This document shows positions 8,077-15,705 of a stretch of 22,442 nt of DNA, piece by piece. The DNA lies in the NCBI GenBank assembly GCA_019058135.1, contig JAHLWE010000527.1:1-22442 (forward strand), written 5' to 3'. The first letter of the stretch is position 1; every line of letters starts with the position of its first letter. The stretch is from Promethearchaeota archaeon (GTDB lineage Archaea; Asgardarchaeota; Lokiarchaeia; Sigyniarchaeales; SOKP01). A model generated the notes under the pieces. That model was not told where the DNA came from. It made no database searches and saw nothing but the letters and a program-made list of their open reading frames with translations. The translations under genes were made by a program, and so were the position numbers.

Positions 8077-8913
8077 TTATTTAACATGGCTTTCTAACCA
8101 GTCGCTTAAATTTTTTAAAACCTTTTTACGATCATCTTCCACTTCGTTATAAACTTCATGATATAGTCCCTCATAAATATAAGCGGTTTTGTCTTCCATA
8201 ATGAACATATCTTTCAGATTTTCAGCTCCTCCCATTAATTTATCTTCTGAGCCGCATTGCATTAATAACGGTAATTTTAAATTACCTACAAATGTTTCTA
8301 ATTTGCTAAGGGATTTCATCATTTCATAACCAAGTCTTGCAGTGATCTTTTCGGCATGCACTAATGGGTCATTTTCATAACTGCTTACTACTTCAGGATC
8401 GTGGCTGAGAAATTTAGCATCAAGATTTGGATCAATTTTCATATGAGGGGCAATTTTTGAAAAAAGTTTTGCCATAAATTTTAGGAATCCGCTAACCTCT
8501 CCGCCAGTGCTATTGCCTGCTCCGGATATAATCAACCCATTTAAAAAGCTTTCATATTTTTTCGTGAAGTAAAGAGCAATTATTGACCCCATAGAATGAC
8601 CTAGTAAAAAAATCGGTAAATTAGGATGTCTTTCTTTTACAATGTCATATAATAATTTTTGGTCTTCAATATATTGACCCATATTATCCACAAAATTTAT
8701 ATCTCCTTCTGATTTGCCGTGACCACGATGATCATTAGCATATACAGCATAGCCGAGTGGAATTAATTCATTTACAACATTTAAATATCTTCCAGAATGT
8801 TCAGCAAATCCATGTGCAATCTGAATAACGGCTTTTGGAGAATCTGGAAGCCATGCTTGATAATAAATTTTTAATCCTTTAGCACCTTCATATTCACTTT
8901 CAATATTTTTCAT
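8077..8913 (-). CDS. alpha/beta hydrolase, monoacylglycerol-lipase-like (serine aminopeptidase S33 group)
   Basis: Lysophospholipase/monoacylglycerol-lipase-type hydrolase, 278 residues. The oxyanion-hole motif HGFAEHSGRY spans 34-43, followed by the characteristic NDHRGHGKSEG at 60-70. The nucleophile elbow GHSMG at 105-109 gives Ser107. Asp224 lies in CGSEDKL and His252 in GLYHEVYNE, completing the triad. The cap domain (about 125-195) is the normal size. No signal peptide or membrane segment, so it is cytosolic or peripheral. It is a single gene flanked by AT-rich gaps, divergent from mutS. Likely substrates are glycerol esters, but this superfamily is broad and archaeal lipids are mostly ether-linked, so the true ester is unknown. 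Confidence 0.9.
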   Translation of the reverse strand: MKNIESEYEGAKGLKIYYQAWLPDSPKAVIQIAHGFAEHSGRYLNVVNELIPLGYAVYANDHRGHGKSEGDINFVDNMGQYIEDQKLLYDIVKERHPNLPIFLLGHSMGSIIALYFTKKYESFLNGLIISGAGNSTGGEVSGFLKFMAKLFSKIAPHMKIDPNLDAKFLSHDPEVVSSYENDPLVHAEKITARLGYEMMKSLSKLETFVGNLKLPLLMQCGSEDKLMGGAENLKDMFIMEDKTAYIYEGLYHEVYNEVEDDRKKVLKNLSDWLESHVK

Positions 8914-9096
8914 AAGATAACCTTTTTTTTTTATTGATTATTTTTCAATTAAAAAGAATTAAAATCTAAAATAAAGCTTTGGATTATGTTATCTTCTTAA
9001 TAAAAATCATTAAAATTTAACAGAGATATTTTATTTAAATTAAGAGAATAAAATTAGAATAAAACACTCATATAGAAATCAGGTTTAATATTTTCA

Positions 9097-11832
9097 ATGG
9101 AGTCGTTTAGAGACTTAAAGTCAAGTAAATTAACGCCAATGATGAAACATTGGTATTCGGTAAAGGAGCGGTATCCTGATAATCTTATCGCTTACAGAAT
9201 GGGAGACTTATTTGAGTTTTTTTACTACGACGCCGTTCGGATTTCTAAATTGTTGGGTATTACTTTAACTAGAAGAATATTTGGAGGAAAAGACTCATAT
9301 CCATTAGCTGGCATTCCACATCATTCTGGAAATTATTTTAAAAATCTTGTTAATTTAGGAGAAACTGTTGTAATCGTAGAACAGCTGGAGGACCCAGCAG
9401 ATGCTAGAGGCCGAATTGTTAAACGAGGTATCGTGAGGATAATGTCACCTGGAACAATTATCGAATCGGACATGTTAAAAACAAACGAGAATAATTATAT
9501 TTCTTCAATCGTTAAAGGTAAAAAAGGCTATGGTATTGCATTTGCCGACTTATCAACTGGAGAATTTTCGACCACTCAATTCGAATCTAAAGAAGGCATT
9601 GCTGAAGAAGATCTTTTTGCGATTTTTTCTCGTTATAGCCCAGTTGAGCTAATATTACCATCAAACCTCTATCGGGATGACGATTTCATAATTAAAATCA
9701 AAGATATCAGTAAATGCATTATAAAGGAATTTCAGGATTATGTTTTTGAATATGAAAATGGATATTCGATAATTATTAAGCATTTTAATTTGAGTAATCT
9801 AGAATCTTTTGATTTAGAAAATTTACAAATGGCAATACAAGCCTCTGGTGGTTTATTAGCATTTTTAAAGGAAACTCAAAGAGATGTTATACCAAATATT
9901 TTTCAAATTAAGGTTATTAAACAAAAGGAAGTATTAAATTTAGATTATTCAACTCAGAGAAATTTAGAACTATTAAGGAATATTAGGGACCGAGGAAAAG
10001 ATGCAACACTTTTTTCCATTTTTAATCATACTCAAACGCCTATGGGTGGCCGTTTATTAGCCAAAATTATTGTAGAACCACTTATAAATAAAGATCAAAT
10101 TAACCAACGATTAGAAATCGTTCAAAAATTTAAGGATGATGTTTTTTTAAGGTCAGATCTTCGGGATAAACTCGAAAAAATGGGGGATCTTGAGCGAATT
10201 ATTAATAAACTCAATTTTTCTCGTTCTGCAAATGCGAGGGATTTATTAAATTTGAAAAATTCGCTTGAAGTAATTCCAGAAATTATAGATTTGCTAAAAA
10301 AAGGAAAAACTCCAGAGTTAAAAATTTTTTTAAAAGAAATTAAAGATTTTTCGGTAATTCGAGACTTAATTAAGAATTCCATTGCAGAAAATCCTCCAAC
10401 TACCATAAAAGAAGGCGAAATAATTAAAGAAAGTTATAATGAAACGGTTGATGAGTATCGAAACATAATCAATAATGGAAAAAGTTGGATGTTAAAATTT
10501 GAGAAATCGTTAAAACGACGTTTTGCTATACAAACTGGGATTAAAGTATCACATAACAACATTTTAGGATATTTTATAGAAATTACTAATACTACAAAAT
10601 CCAAAATTAGAAATTTTCCCGAAGAGCTTATCTCAAGGCAATCTATTAAAAATGCTGTAAGATATAAGAGCAAAGAACTCAATGAATGGGAGGAAAAAAT
10701 ACTAACGGCTGAGGAAAAAATTAATGATTTGGAGTATCAACTATTTTCAGAAATACGAGAGAAAGTAGTTATGCAAACGGTTGATATTGGAAATGTTTCT
10801 GAATCAATTGCAATGATTGATGTATTATGTACTTTTGCTGAAATTGCCGAAAAATATAACTACTGCAAACCTATTTTAAGAGATGATGATAGAATTATTA
10901 TTAAAGAAGGGCGTCATCCCATTGTTGAGCAAATTAATTTTTCTGAACCCTTTATCCCTAATGATTGCTATATGGATACGGAGAAAGAACAAATTTTAAT
11001 TATAACCGGACCTAACATGGCTGGTAAGTCAACATTTTTAAGGCAAATGGCATTAATTTGTTTGATTGCACAAATGGGGAGTTTTGTTCCAGCGAAATCG
11101 GCAGAAATTGGGATTATTGACAGAATTTTTACAAGAATTGGAGCCTCGGATGACCTTGCGAGACGATTAAGCACTTTCATGATAGAAATGAACGAAACTG
11201 CAAAAATCCTTAATTATTCTACTCCAAAAAGCCTTATAATCATTGATGAGTTAGGGAGAGGAACATCATCCTCAGATGGAGGCGCAATTGCAATAGCAAC
11301 TTTAGAAAAATTACATTCTATGAAAGTAAAAACTCTATTTTCTACTCATTTCCACCAACTAACAGAAATTAAACTTCCTCGAGTAAAGAATTATCATTTA
11401 GATATAAAGGAAGATGAGGATGGTAACATAACATTTATTAGAAAAGTTCAAGAAGGAAGTACAGATAAATCGTATGGCATACATATTGCACGACTTGCCG
11501 GGATCCCAGAAGACACTATTATAAGAGCTTTTAAGGTCCTTGAACAGATAGAAAAAAATGATACTTTTAGAGAAACAATTAGAAATGGAAATAATTTAAT
11601 GAAGTTGACTCCTAAACCTAGGAAAAAAGAAATAAAAAAAACCGGGAAAACTGTGCAAACATCATTCTTTAAACCAATTGTGAAAGTAAAACATGAGATA
11701 AATGAAGAATATATTAAATTATTTGAAATTATTAATAATATCGATATTAACAATATTACTCCACTAAAAGCAATAGAGAAATTAAGTGAAATAAAGAAAA
11801 AAATAGAAGATATTGAATCTAATGATTTATAG
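9097..11832 (+). CDS. mutS: DNA mismatch repair protein MutS (MutS1 type)
   Basis: Full-length mismatch-recognition ATPase, 911 residues. The N-terminal mismatch-binding domain has YRMGDLFEFFYYDA (from about 34) and LAGIPHHS near 71-78. Lever and clamp domains follow. The ATPase has Walker A GPNMAGKST with Gly638 and Lys644, and Walker B IIIDELGRGTSS with D717/E718. The bacterial-type tail is kept: QTSFF at 854-858, at the position of the clamp-binding motif, then the PLKAIEKLSEIKKKI helix. One oddity: the mismatch-intercalating Phe of the F-x-E motif is Leu38 here (L38-F39-E40, codon TTA at 9208), while Glu is kept. mutL starts 12 nt after the stop, so the two form an operon. Bacterial-type MutS/MutL in archaea is generally seen as horizontally acquired. 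Confidence 0.97.
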   Translation: MESFRDLKSSKLTPMMKHWYSVKERYPDNLIAYRMGDLFEFFYYDAVRISKLLGITLTRRIFGGKDSYPLAGIPHHSGNYFKNLVNLGETVVIVEQLEDPADARGRIVKRGIVRIMSPGTIIESDMLKTNENNYISSIVKGKKGYGIAFADLSTGEFSTTQFESKEGIAEEDLFAIFSRYSPVELILPSNLYRDDDFIIKIKDISKCIIKEFQDYVFEYENGYSIIIKHFNLSNLESFDLENLQMAIQASGGLLAFLKETQRDVIPNIFQIKVIKQKEVLNLDYSTQRNLELLRNIRDRGKDATLFSIFNHTQTPMGGRLLAKIIVEPLINKDQINQRLEIVQKFKDDVFLRSDLRDKLEKMGDLERIINKLNFSRSANARDLLNLKNSLEVIPEIIDLLKKGKTPELKIFLKEIKDFSVIRDLIKNSIAENPPTTIKEGEIIKESYNETVDEYRNIINNGKSWMLKFEKSLKRRFAIQTGIKVSHNNILGYFIEITNTTKSKIRNFPEELISRQSIKNAVRYKSKELNEWEEKILTAEEKINDLEYQLFSEIREKVVMQTVDIGNVSESIAMIDVLCTFAEIAEKYNYCKPILRDDDRIIIKEGRHPIVEQINFSEPFIPNDCYMDTEKEQILIITGPNMAGKSTFLRQMALICLIAQMGSFVPAKSAEIGIIDRIFTRIGASDDLARRLSTFMIEMNETAKILNYSTPKSLIIIDELGRGTSSSDGGAIAIATLEKLHSMKVKTLFSTHFHQLTEIKLPRVKNYHLDIKEDEDGNITFIRKVQEGSTDKSYGIHIARLAGIPEDTIIRAFKVLEQIEKNDTFRETIRNGNNLMKLTPKPRKKEIKKTGKTVQTSFFKPIVKVKHEINEEYIKLFEIINNIDINNITPLKAIEKLSEIKKKIEDIESNDL

Positions 11833-11844
11833 AGCTGATATTAT

Positions 11845-12828
11845 ATGCAGCGAATAAAAAAAATAAAAGATTTCGAAAAAATTGCTGCAGGAGAAGTTGT
11901 TGAACGGCCTGCTTCAGTTGTTAAAGAATTGGTGGAAAATTCGATTGATGCAGGTGCAAAGAACATCAAGATTATCATTAAAAATGCTGGAAAAAGTTTA
12001 ATTCAAGTAATTGATGATGGCTACGGTATTGAAAAAGAGGATGTAGAAATCGCTTTTGATCGTTATACAAGCGGAAAAATAGAAAAATTTGAAGATTTAG
12101 ATACTCTAACAACATTAGGATTTCGGGGAGAAGCTCTTAGTAGTATCGCGGTAGTTTCACAAGTAGAATTAATAACACGCACTAAAAATGATGATTTAGG
12201 TTCGACCATCGTAATTCATGGGAGAACAGTTATTGAAAAAAAGGAAATTTCAGCTCCTGTCGGAACGAATATTAAAGTAAAAAATCTATTCTATAATATT
12301 CCCGCGAGACAAAAATTTTTAAAAACAAACAGGGTAGAACTTGGTCATATTACCGATATAATCACTAGATATGTCTTAGGTTATCCTCAAATTCATTTTA
12401 TCTATCAACACAACGATTTAGATATTCTTAATTGTCCATCTTCAGATGATTTAAAAGATATGGTTTTCCATATATATGGAAAAGAAACTGCAAAAAAAAT
12501 GTATCCAATCGATTATATCCATCCAGATGGGCTATTTGCATTGTCCGGCTTGCTAGGCGACCCAGAAATTTCGAAAAAAAAAAGAACTAGTTCCAGTTTA
12601 TTTCTTAATAAGAGATATGTTATATCTGATAAATTTTTTGAAGTAATTAAGGATGCATATAAAGGTTTCTTAATGGTTGGGAGGTTTCCTTTCTTTATTT
12701 TAAATTTGGATATAAATCCTGCGAATGTAGACTTTAATATCCATCCACAAAAGATGACTGTTCGATTTAATAATGAAAAAGTCTTATTCCCTTTTATAGA
12801 AAATGAATTGAGAAGACACCTAGAATAA
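11845..12828 (+). CDS. mutL: MutL N-terminal half (GHKL ATPase and transducer domain)
   Basis: Mismatch-repair matchmaker ATPase, N-terminal half only (327 residues). GHKL motifs are present: KELVENSIDAGA from 27 (E28 catalytic, N32 Mg/ATP), DDGYGI at 57-62, TLGFRGEALSS at 90-100 and GTNIKVKNLFYNIPARQKF from 140. The transducer domain runs to LRRHLE. The usual R-H-A-T-S-K-I stretch is RYTSGKI (73-79), a mild deviation in a nucleotide-contact loop. The frame ends in TAA 12826-12828, exactly at the end of the conserved domain. The same frame then continues without further stops into the C-terminal half, so this is a split or nonsense-interrupted MutL. Cotranscribed with mutS. Confidence 0.92.
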   Translation: MQRIKKIKDFEKIAAGEVVERPASVVKELVENSIDAGAKNIKIIIKNAGKSLIQVIDDGYGIEKEDVEIAFDRYTSGKIEKFEDLDTLTTLGFRGEALSSIAVVSQVELITRTKNDDLGSTIVIHGRTVIEKKEISAPVGTNIKVKNLFYNIPARQKFLKTNRVELGHITDIITRYVLGYPQIHFIYQHNDLDILNCPSSDDLKDMVFHIYGKETAKKMYPIDYIHPDGLFALSGLLGDPEISKKKRTSSSLFLNKRYVISDKFFEVIKDAYKGFLMVGRFPFFILNLDINPANVDFNIHPQKMTVRFNNEKVLFPFIENELRRHLE

Positions 12829-12843
12829 TTATTCTTACCAAAA

Positions 12844-12850
12844 AAGGAGG
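12844..12850 (+). promoter_or_regulatory. Shine-Dalgarno-like AAGGAGG between the two mutL halves
   Basis: A perfect AAGGAGG lies 15 nt after the TAA that ends the first mutL half, the same motif that precedes porB in this window. The next in-frame start of a usual type, TTG 12868, is 17 nt after it, longer than normal. An in-frame ATT at 12856 would be at 5 nt, but ATT is a rare start codon. The site may allow re-initiation for the endonuclease half. Alternatively it is just the codons Lys-Glu-Glu of an originally uninterrupted linker. Confidence 0.4.
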
Positions 12851-12867
12851 AAATAATTACAAAAACG

Positions 12868-13728
12868 TTGGAAACATTTATAGAGGAAGAAAAAGTGGAA
12901 ACTCAATCCGAAATTAAAGATATCACTTCTCACGCAGATGTATCATTAATTGCAAAAGAAAAAGCATCAAATATTCCCGCTAATTCAAGCCTTATCGACT
13001 CAGTAAAATCGAAGGAAATGATACAAACTAAGCTAATAACCGAGGATATCCTTGATAAAAAATTTGAAAATGCCATAGCAGAATCATTATCACGCAAGCA
13101 ATTTATTATTACTGATACCTTACCTAAAATGCGTCCTATTTCCAGAACAGGACAATTAAGTAATAATATTTATATACTATTTGAAAGTAATGATGAGGAT
13201 GGTAATCCAACGATATTAATTATTGATCAACATGCAGCTTCAGAAAGAATCATGAAAGAGCGATTTTTAAGTCAATATAGAGGTTCGAAAGTTCAAAAAC
13301 AGCAATTAATTTTTCCCTTAAAAATTAATATCTCTCCAGCTAAACTTTTTTTTTTGAAAGAACACTTAAGTGAGATTAATAAGTTTGGATTTGAATTAGA
13401 AGATTTCGGGGGGGCCACTTTTATTTTAAGGGCGATACCAGCAATTTTTGGAAAGCTCCCTAAATTAGATGTGCTTAAAGACATGATAGAAGAAATCGCA
13501 AACATTGGTAAGCAACAGAGTTTTTCCGATTCTGAGGAGGAGATTATCAATTATCTTGCATGTCATAAAAGCATTCGGGGAGGAGATTATCTAACATTAA
13601 AGGATATAAGAAAATTAGTATTAGATTTATCAAAATGCAAAGATCCATATCATTGCGCACATGGAAGGCCCACGTTTAGAGTAATCAGTTTTAGAGATAT
13701 TGATAAAATGTTTAAGAGAATAGTTTAA
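12868..13728 (+). CDS. mutL: MutL C-terminal half (linker and endonuclease/dimerisation domain)
   Basis: Second mutL half, 286 residues from TTG 12868. About 90 residues are a charged, low-conservation linker. The dimerisation and nicking domain follows: DQHAASERIMKE (D120-E131), the metal-binding endonuclease motif of MutL proteins that cut DNA; then QQLIFP at 145-150, where MutL carries its sliding-clamp-binding motif; ACHKSIRGGD at 231-240; and CAHGRPTF at 263-270, where the family usually has CPHGRP. All three endonuclease elements are kept, with Pro changed to Ala. It is in the same frame as the first half, separated by one TAA and 13 codons. It could be translated separately, by readthrough, or be artificially split by a sequence error. 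Confidence 0.88.
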   Translation: METFIEEEKVETQSEIKDITSHADVSLIAKEKASNIPANSSLIDSVKSKEMIQTKLITEDILDKKFENAIAESLSRKQFIITDTLPKMRPISRTGQLSNNIYILFESNDEDGNPTILIIDQHAASERIMKERFLSQYRGSKVQKQQLIFPLKINISPAKLFFLKEHLSEINKFGFELEDFGGATFILRAIPAIFGKLPKLDVLKDMIEEIANIGKQQSFSDSEEEIINYLACHKSIRGGDYLTLKDIRKLVLDLSKCKDPYHCAHGRPTFRVISFRDIDKMFKRIV

Positions 13729-13763
13729 ATATAAAAAAAGTGTATGTAGAGGCCCTTTAACTT

Positions 13764-14033
13764 TTACGCCTTTGAAATCAAAATTGTTTCTACACGTTGA
13801 ATTCCTTCAATTTGAACCCAATCTTCTTCAATTGAGTCAGCTGAACCCATTTCTTCTGGAAATTTAACCTGAACTCTCAATTTTTCCAATCCAAAAGCGA
13901 TTGGGATTTGATCATATTTTACGAGTGAAGTACCTTCTGGAAGCCTTTTTTTTAATTCTTCCACGATACAATTAAAATCAGCATCAATACCTTCTGGAAT
14001 TACCTCAATTATTCCAACATAAAATTTTCCCAT
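13764..14033 (-). CDS. ef1b: translation elongation factor 1-beta (aEF-1B, nucleotide exchange factor)
   Basis: An 89-residue archaeal EF-1B. It restores GTP to EF-1A after each elongation cycle. The whole protein is the small alpha-beta exchange domain: MGKFYVGIIEVIPEGID at the start, then the conserved IPIAFGLEKLRVQVKF at 48-63 that inserts into EF-1A, and the closing IEGIQRVETILISKA. Length is normal for the archaeal form, which lacks the eukaryotic N-terminal region. The ATG has an AAGGAA just upstream. It lies 60 nt downstream of the zinc-ribbon gene and converges with mutL (35 nt between stops). Confidence 0.96.
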   Translation of the reverse strand: MGKFYVGIIEVIPEGIDADFNCIVEELKKRLPEGTSLVKYDQIPIAFGLEKLRVQVKFPEEMGSADSIEEDWVQIEGIQRVETILISKA

Positions 14034-14093
14034 TTCCTTATAACCATCTTAAAATCTAAATATTATATAGATAAGTTTGATAAATATAGTTAA

Positions 14094-14255
14094 TTATGGT
14101 CCTAAGAAGTCGCATTTAATACAAGTATAACTATTACCCGCTACTCTACATTTTTCACAACGCCAAATTGTTACATCTCCGCAATTTGGACATGGAAAGT
14201 GAACTGCATTCTCGAAAGGAGTAATTTTTCGACCACAACAAGAACATTGTTCCAT
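14094..14255 (-). CDS. 53-residue four-CxxC zinc-ribbon protein (EF-1B-linked archaeal family)
   Basis: A short gene read on the minus strand from ATG 14255 to TAA 14094. The 53 residues contain four CxxC pairs: C4/C7 (CSCCG), C22/C25 (CPNCG), C33/C36 (CEKC) and C45/C48 (CIKC), enough for two zinc sites. TIWRCEKC and the C-terminal CDFLGP are typical of the small archaeal zinc-finger proteins (haloarchaeal HVO_2753 type) that sit directly before EF-1beta. Here EF-1beta follows 60 nt later on the same strand, as expected. Homologues are thought to act in translation or RNA binding, but no biochemical function can be read from sequence. Confidence 0.88.
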   Translation of the reverse strand: MEQCSCCGRKITPFENAVHFPCPNCGDVTIWRCEKCRVAGNSYTCIKCDFLGP

Positions 14256-14331
14256 AATCATTTAAAAAAATTATCTATAACTTTAATATTTTATTTTTTT
14301 GAATCTAATACTTAAATCATTTAAAAAAATT
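14256..14331. repeat. 17-nt direct repeat upstream of the zinc-ribbon/EF-1B genes
   Basis: The string AATCATTTAAAAAAATT occurs at 14256-14272 and again, identical, at 14315-14331, with start points 59 nt apart. The first copy directly abuts the zinc-ribbon ATG on the minus strand. It could be a regulatory element of this translation operon or a chance product of AT-rich DNA. Confidence 0.5.
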
Positions 14332-14499
14332 GAAAAATAGGAGATAAAATTAATTTTAAATATAATTTGGATGATTTCCATTTAAGGTAGTTTATTGAAT
14401 CTGTTTTATTTATTTCTTTTTCAATTCAATTATTATGCTGAACATATATTTTTAAAGTCATTTTATTTTAATTTTTGTATCATTAAGTCAAGTGGAATA

Positions 14500-15543
14500 T
14501 TGTTGATTAAAAGAAAATTTCAAAAATTGATTTTAATAATTGCATTATACTTTTTCGGGCTTTTAATTCCTTTATTTGTAGATGTACATATTTCAGTAGC
14601 CATAACTACAAATGATCATGTCTTGCATTCTAATCAGTCATCGAATAATTGGTTAAAAACTATAAACCATACTTGCACAAATATCAATAGCATCCCCGAA
14701 AATTTAACTACTAAAATAAAAAATTCTTGGAATTTGCACTATGCTCATACTTCTCACGGTGGACAACTCACAAAAGGTTTGGAATTAATCGAAAATGAAA
14801 ATAGCACTTTTAGTTATACAATTAGCTATTCTAACGTTCCAAGCGATATAGATGCGTTTGGCATCCTTGATGGGCAAATATCAGACCAATACATCAGTCC
14901 AGAAGATTATTGGGAAGATTCTTTAGGAATTACGCTCACAAAGTACGTATTGGATAATTATCCTGTGAATGTATCGATGTGTTCAATCTGTTGCCAACAA
15001 GATCATTATTCAGAAATTGAAACTCAAGAGTATCTAGATCAGATGACGGCGTTTGAAGCGGATTACCCTAACATTATTTTCGTGTATATGACAGGAAACG
15101 CACAAGCAGATGGGAGTTCGGGATATAATCGATACCAACGAAATGAACAGATTCGACAATATTGTCTCGAACACGGTAAATGGTTATTTGATTTTGGTGA
15201 TCTTGATTGTTGGTATGGTAATGAGCAAGAAACATATGTATATAATAGTCAAAACATTCCAACTGAGCATGAACAGTTTTATGGAAGCGATGCCGGGCAT
15301 ACAACTTTAGGCAGTTGTAAAATTAAAGGAAGATCTCTCTGGTGTTTGATGGCGCGAATTGCAGGATGGGATGGAACGGGAAGCGCTTCAGGAGAAGAAC
15401 CGTATGGTGGTAACGGTGATAGTAATGGAGATGATATTCCCACTATAAGCGGATATACAATAGCATTACTTGTTATTTCTTCAGTAATTGGAGCCGTCTG
15501 TATAATAATAGCAAGTAAAAGGAATAAAATTACTAAAATATGA
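14500..15543 (+). CDS. secreted, C-terminally anchored SGNH-like hydrolase-family protein
   Basis: An exported protein of about 347 residues. A signal peptide follows the TTG start (IKRKFQKLILIIALYFFGLLI). The frame is open back to TTG 14395, which has an AAGGT 6 nt upstream, but the extra residues look like translated intergenic DNA, so the start just before the basic n-region is preferred. There is no in-frame ATG at the front. The body has HYAHTSHGGQLTKGL, then CSICCQQ, an 'EYLDQMTAFEADYPNIIFVYMTGN' type block (shown only in part here: DYPNIIFVYMTGN) and the ending RSLWCLMARIAGWDG. That order matches an uncharacterised family of secreted bacterial proteins with TSHG-Q, W/C-Q and LARLAGWDG blocks. 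A Gly/Ser/Asn/Asp linker and a hydrophobic helix (SGYTIALLVISSVIGAV) plus KRNK form a C-terminal sorting or anchor tail. It is probably an esterase-like surface protein; substrate unknown. Confidence 0.75.
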   Translation: MLIKRKFQKLILIIALYFFGLLIPLFVDVHISVAITTNDHVLHSNQSSNNWLKTINHTCTNINSIPENLTTKIKNSWNLHYAHTSHGGQLTKGLELIENENSTFSYTISYSNVPSDIDAFGILDGQISDQYISPEDYWEDSLGITLTKYVLDNYPVNVSMCSICCQQDHYSEIETQEYLDQMTAFEADYPNIIFVYMTGNAQADGSSGYNRYQRNEQIRQYCLEHGKWLFDFGDLDCWYGNEQETYVYNSQNIPTEHEQFYGSDAGHTTLGSCKIKGRSLWCLMARIAGWDGTGSASGEEPYGGNGDSNGDDIPTISGYTIALLVISSVIGAVCIIIASKRNKITKI

Positions 15544-15550
15544 ATCAATA

Positions 15551-15559
15551 TTTTTTTTT
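15551..15559 (+). terminator. T-rich terminator after the secreted protein gene
   Basis: Nine consecutive T residues begin 8 nt after the TGA of the secreted-protein gene and are followed by more T-rich sequence. Archaeal RNA polymerase stops at such oligo-T tracts without a hairpin. T runs are frequent in this genome, so only the position is supportive. Confidence 0.4.
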
Positions 15560-15705
15560 CAATTTTATTAAATTAATTGGTTTTAGTGAAGAGATGAATT
15601 ATAGGATTTAATATTTAAATTCTAAAAAAACTATTTTTAATATAATATCTGTGCTCTAAAAATGTAGTAATATTTATTTAATTTATATGATATATTGGTT
15701 TAATT

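Noticed and set aside
14395..14499. Upstream extension of the secreted protein from TTG 14395
   Set aside because: An AAGGT lies near this TTG, but the 35 extra residues (Phe/Tyr/Asn-rich) look like translated intergenic DNA and would bury the signal peptide. It is not fully excluded.
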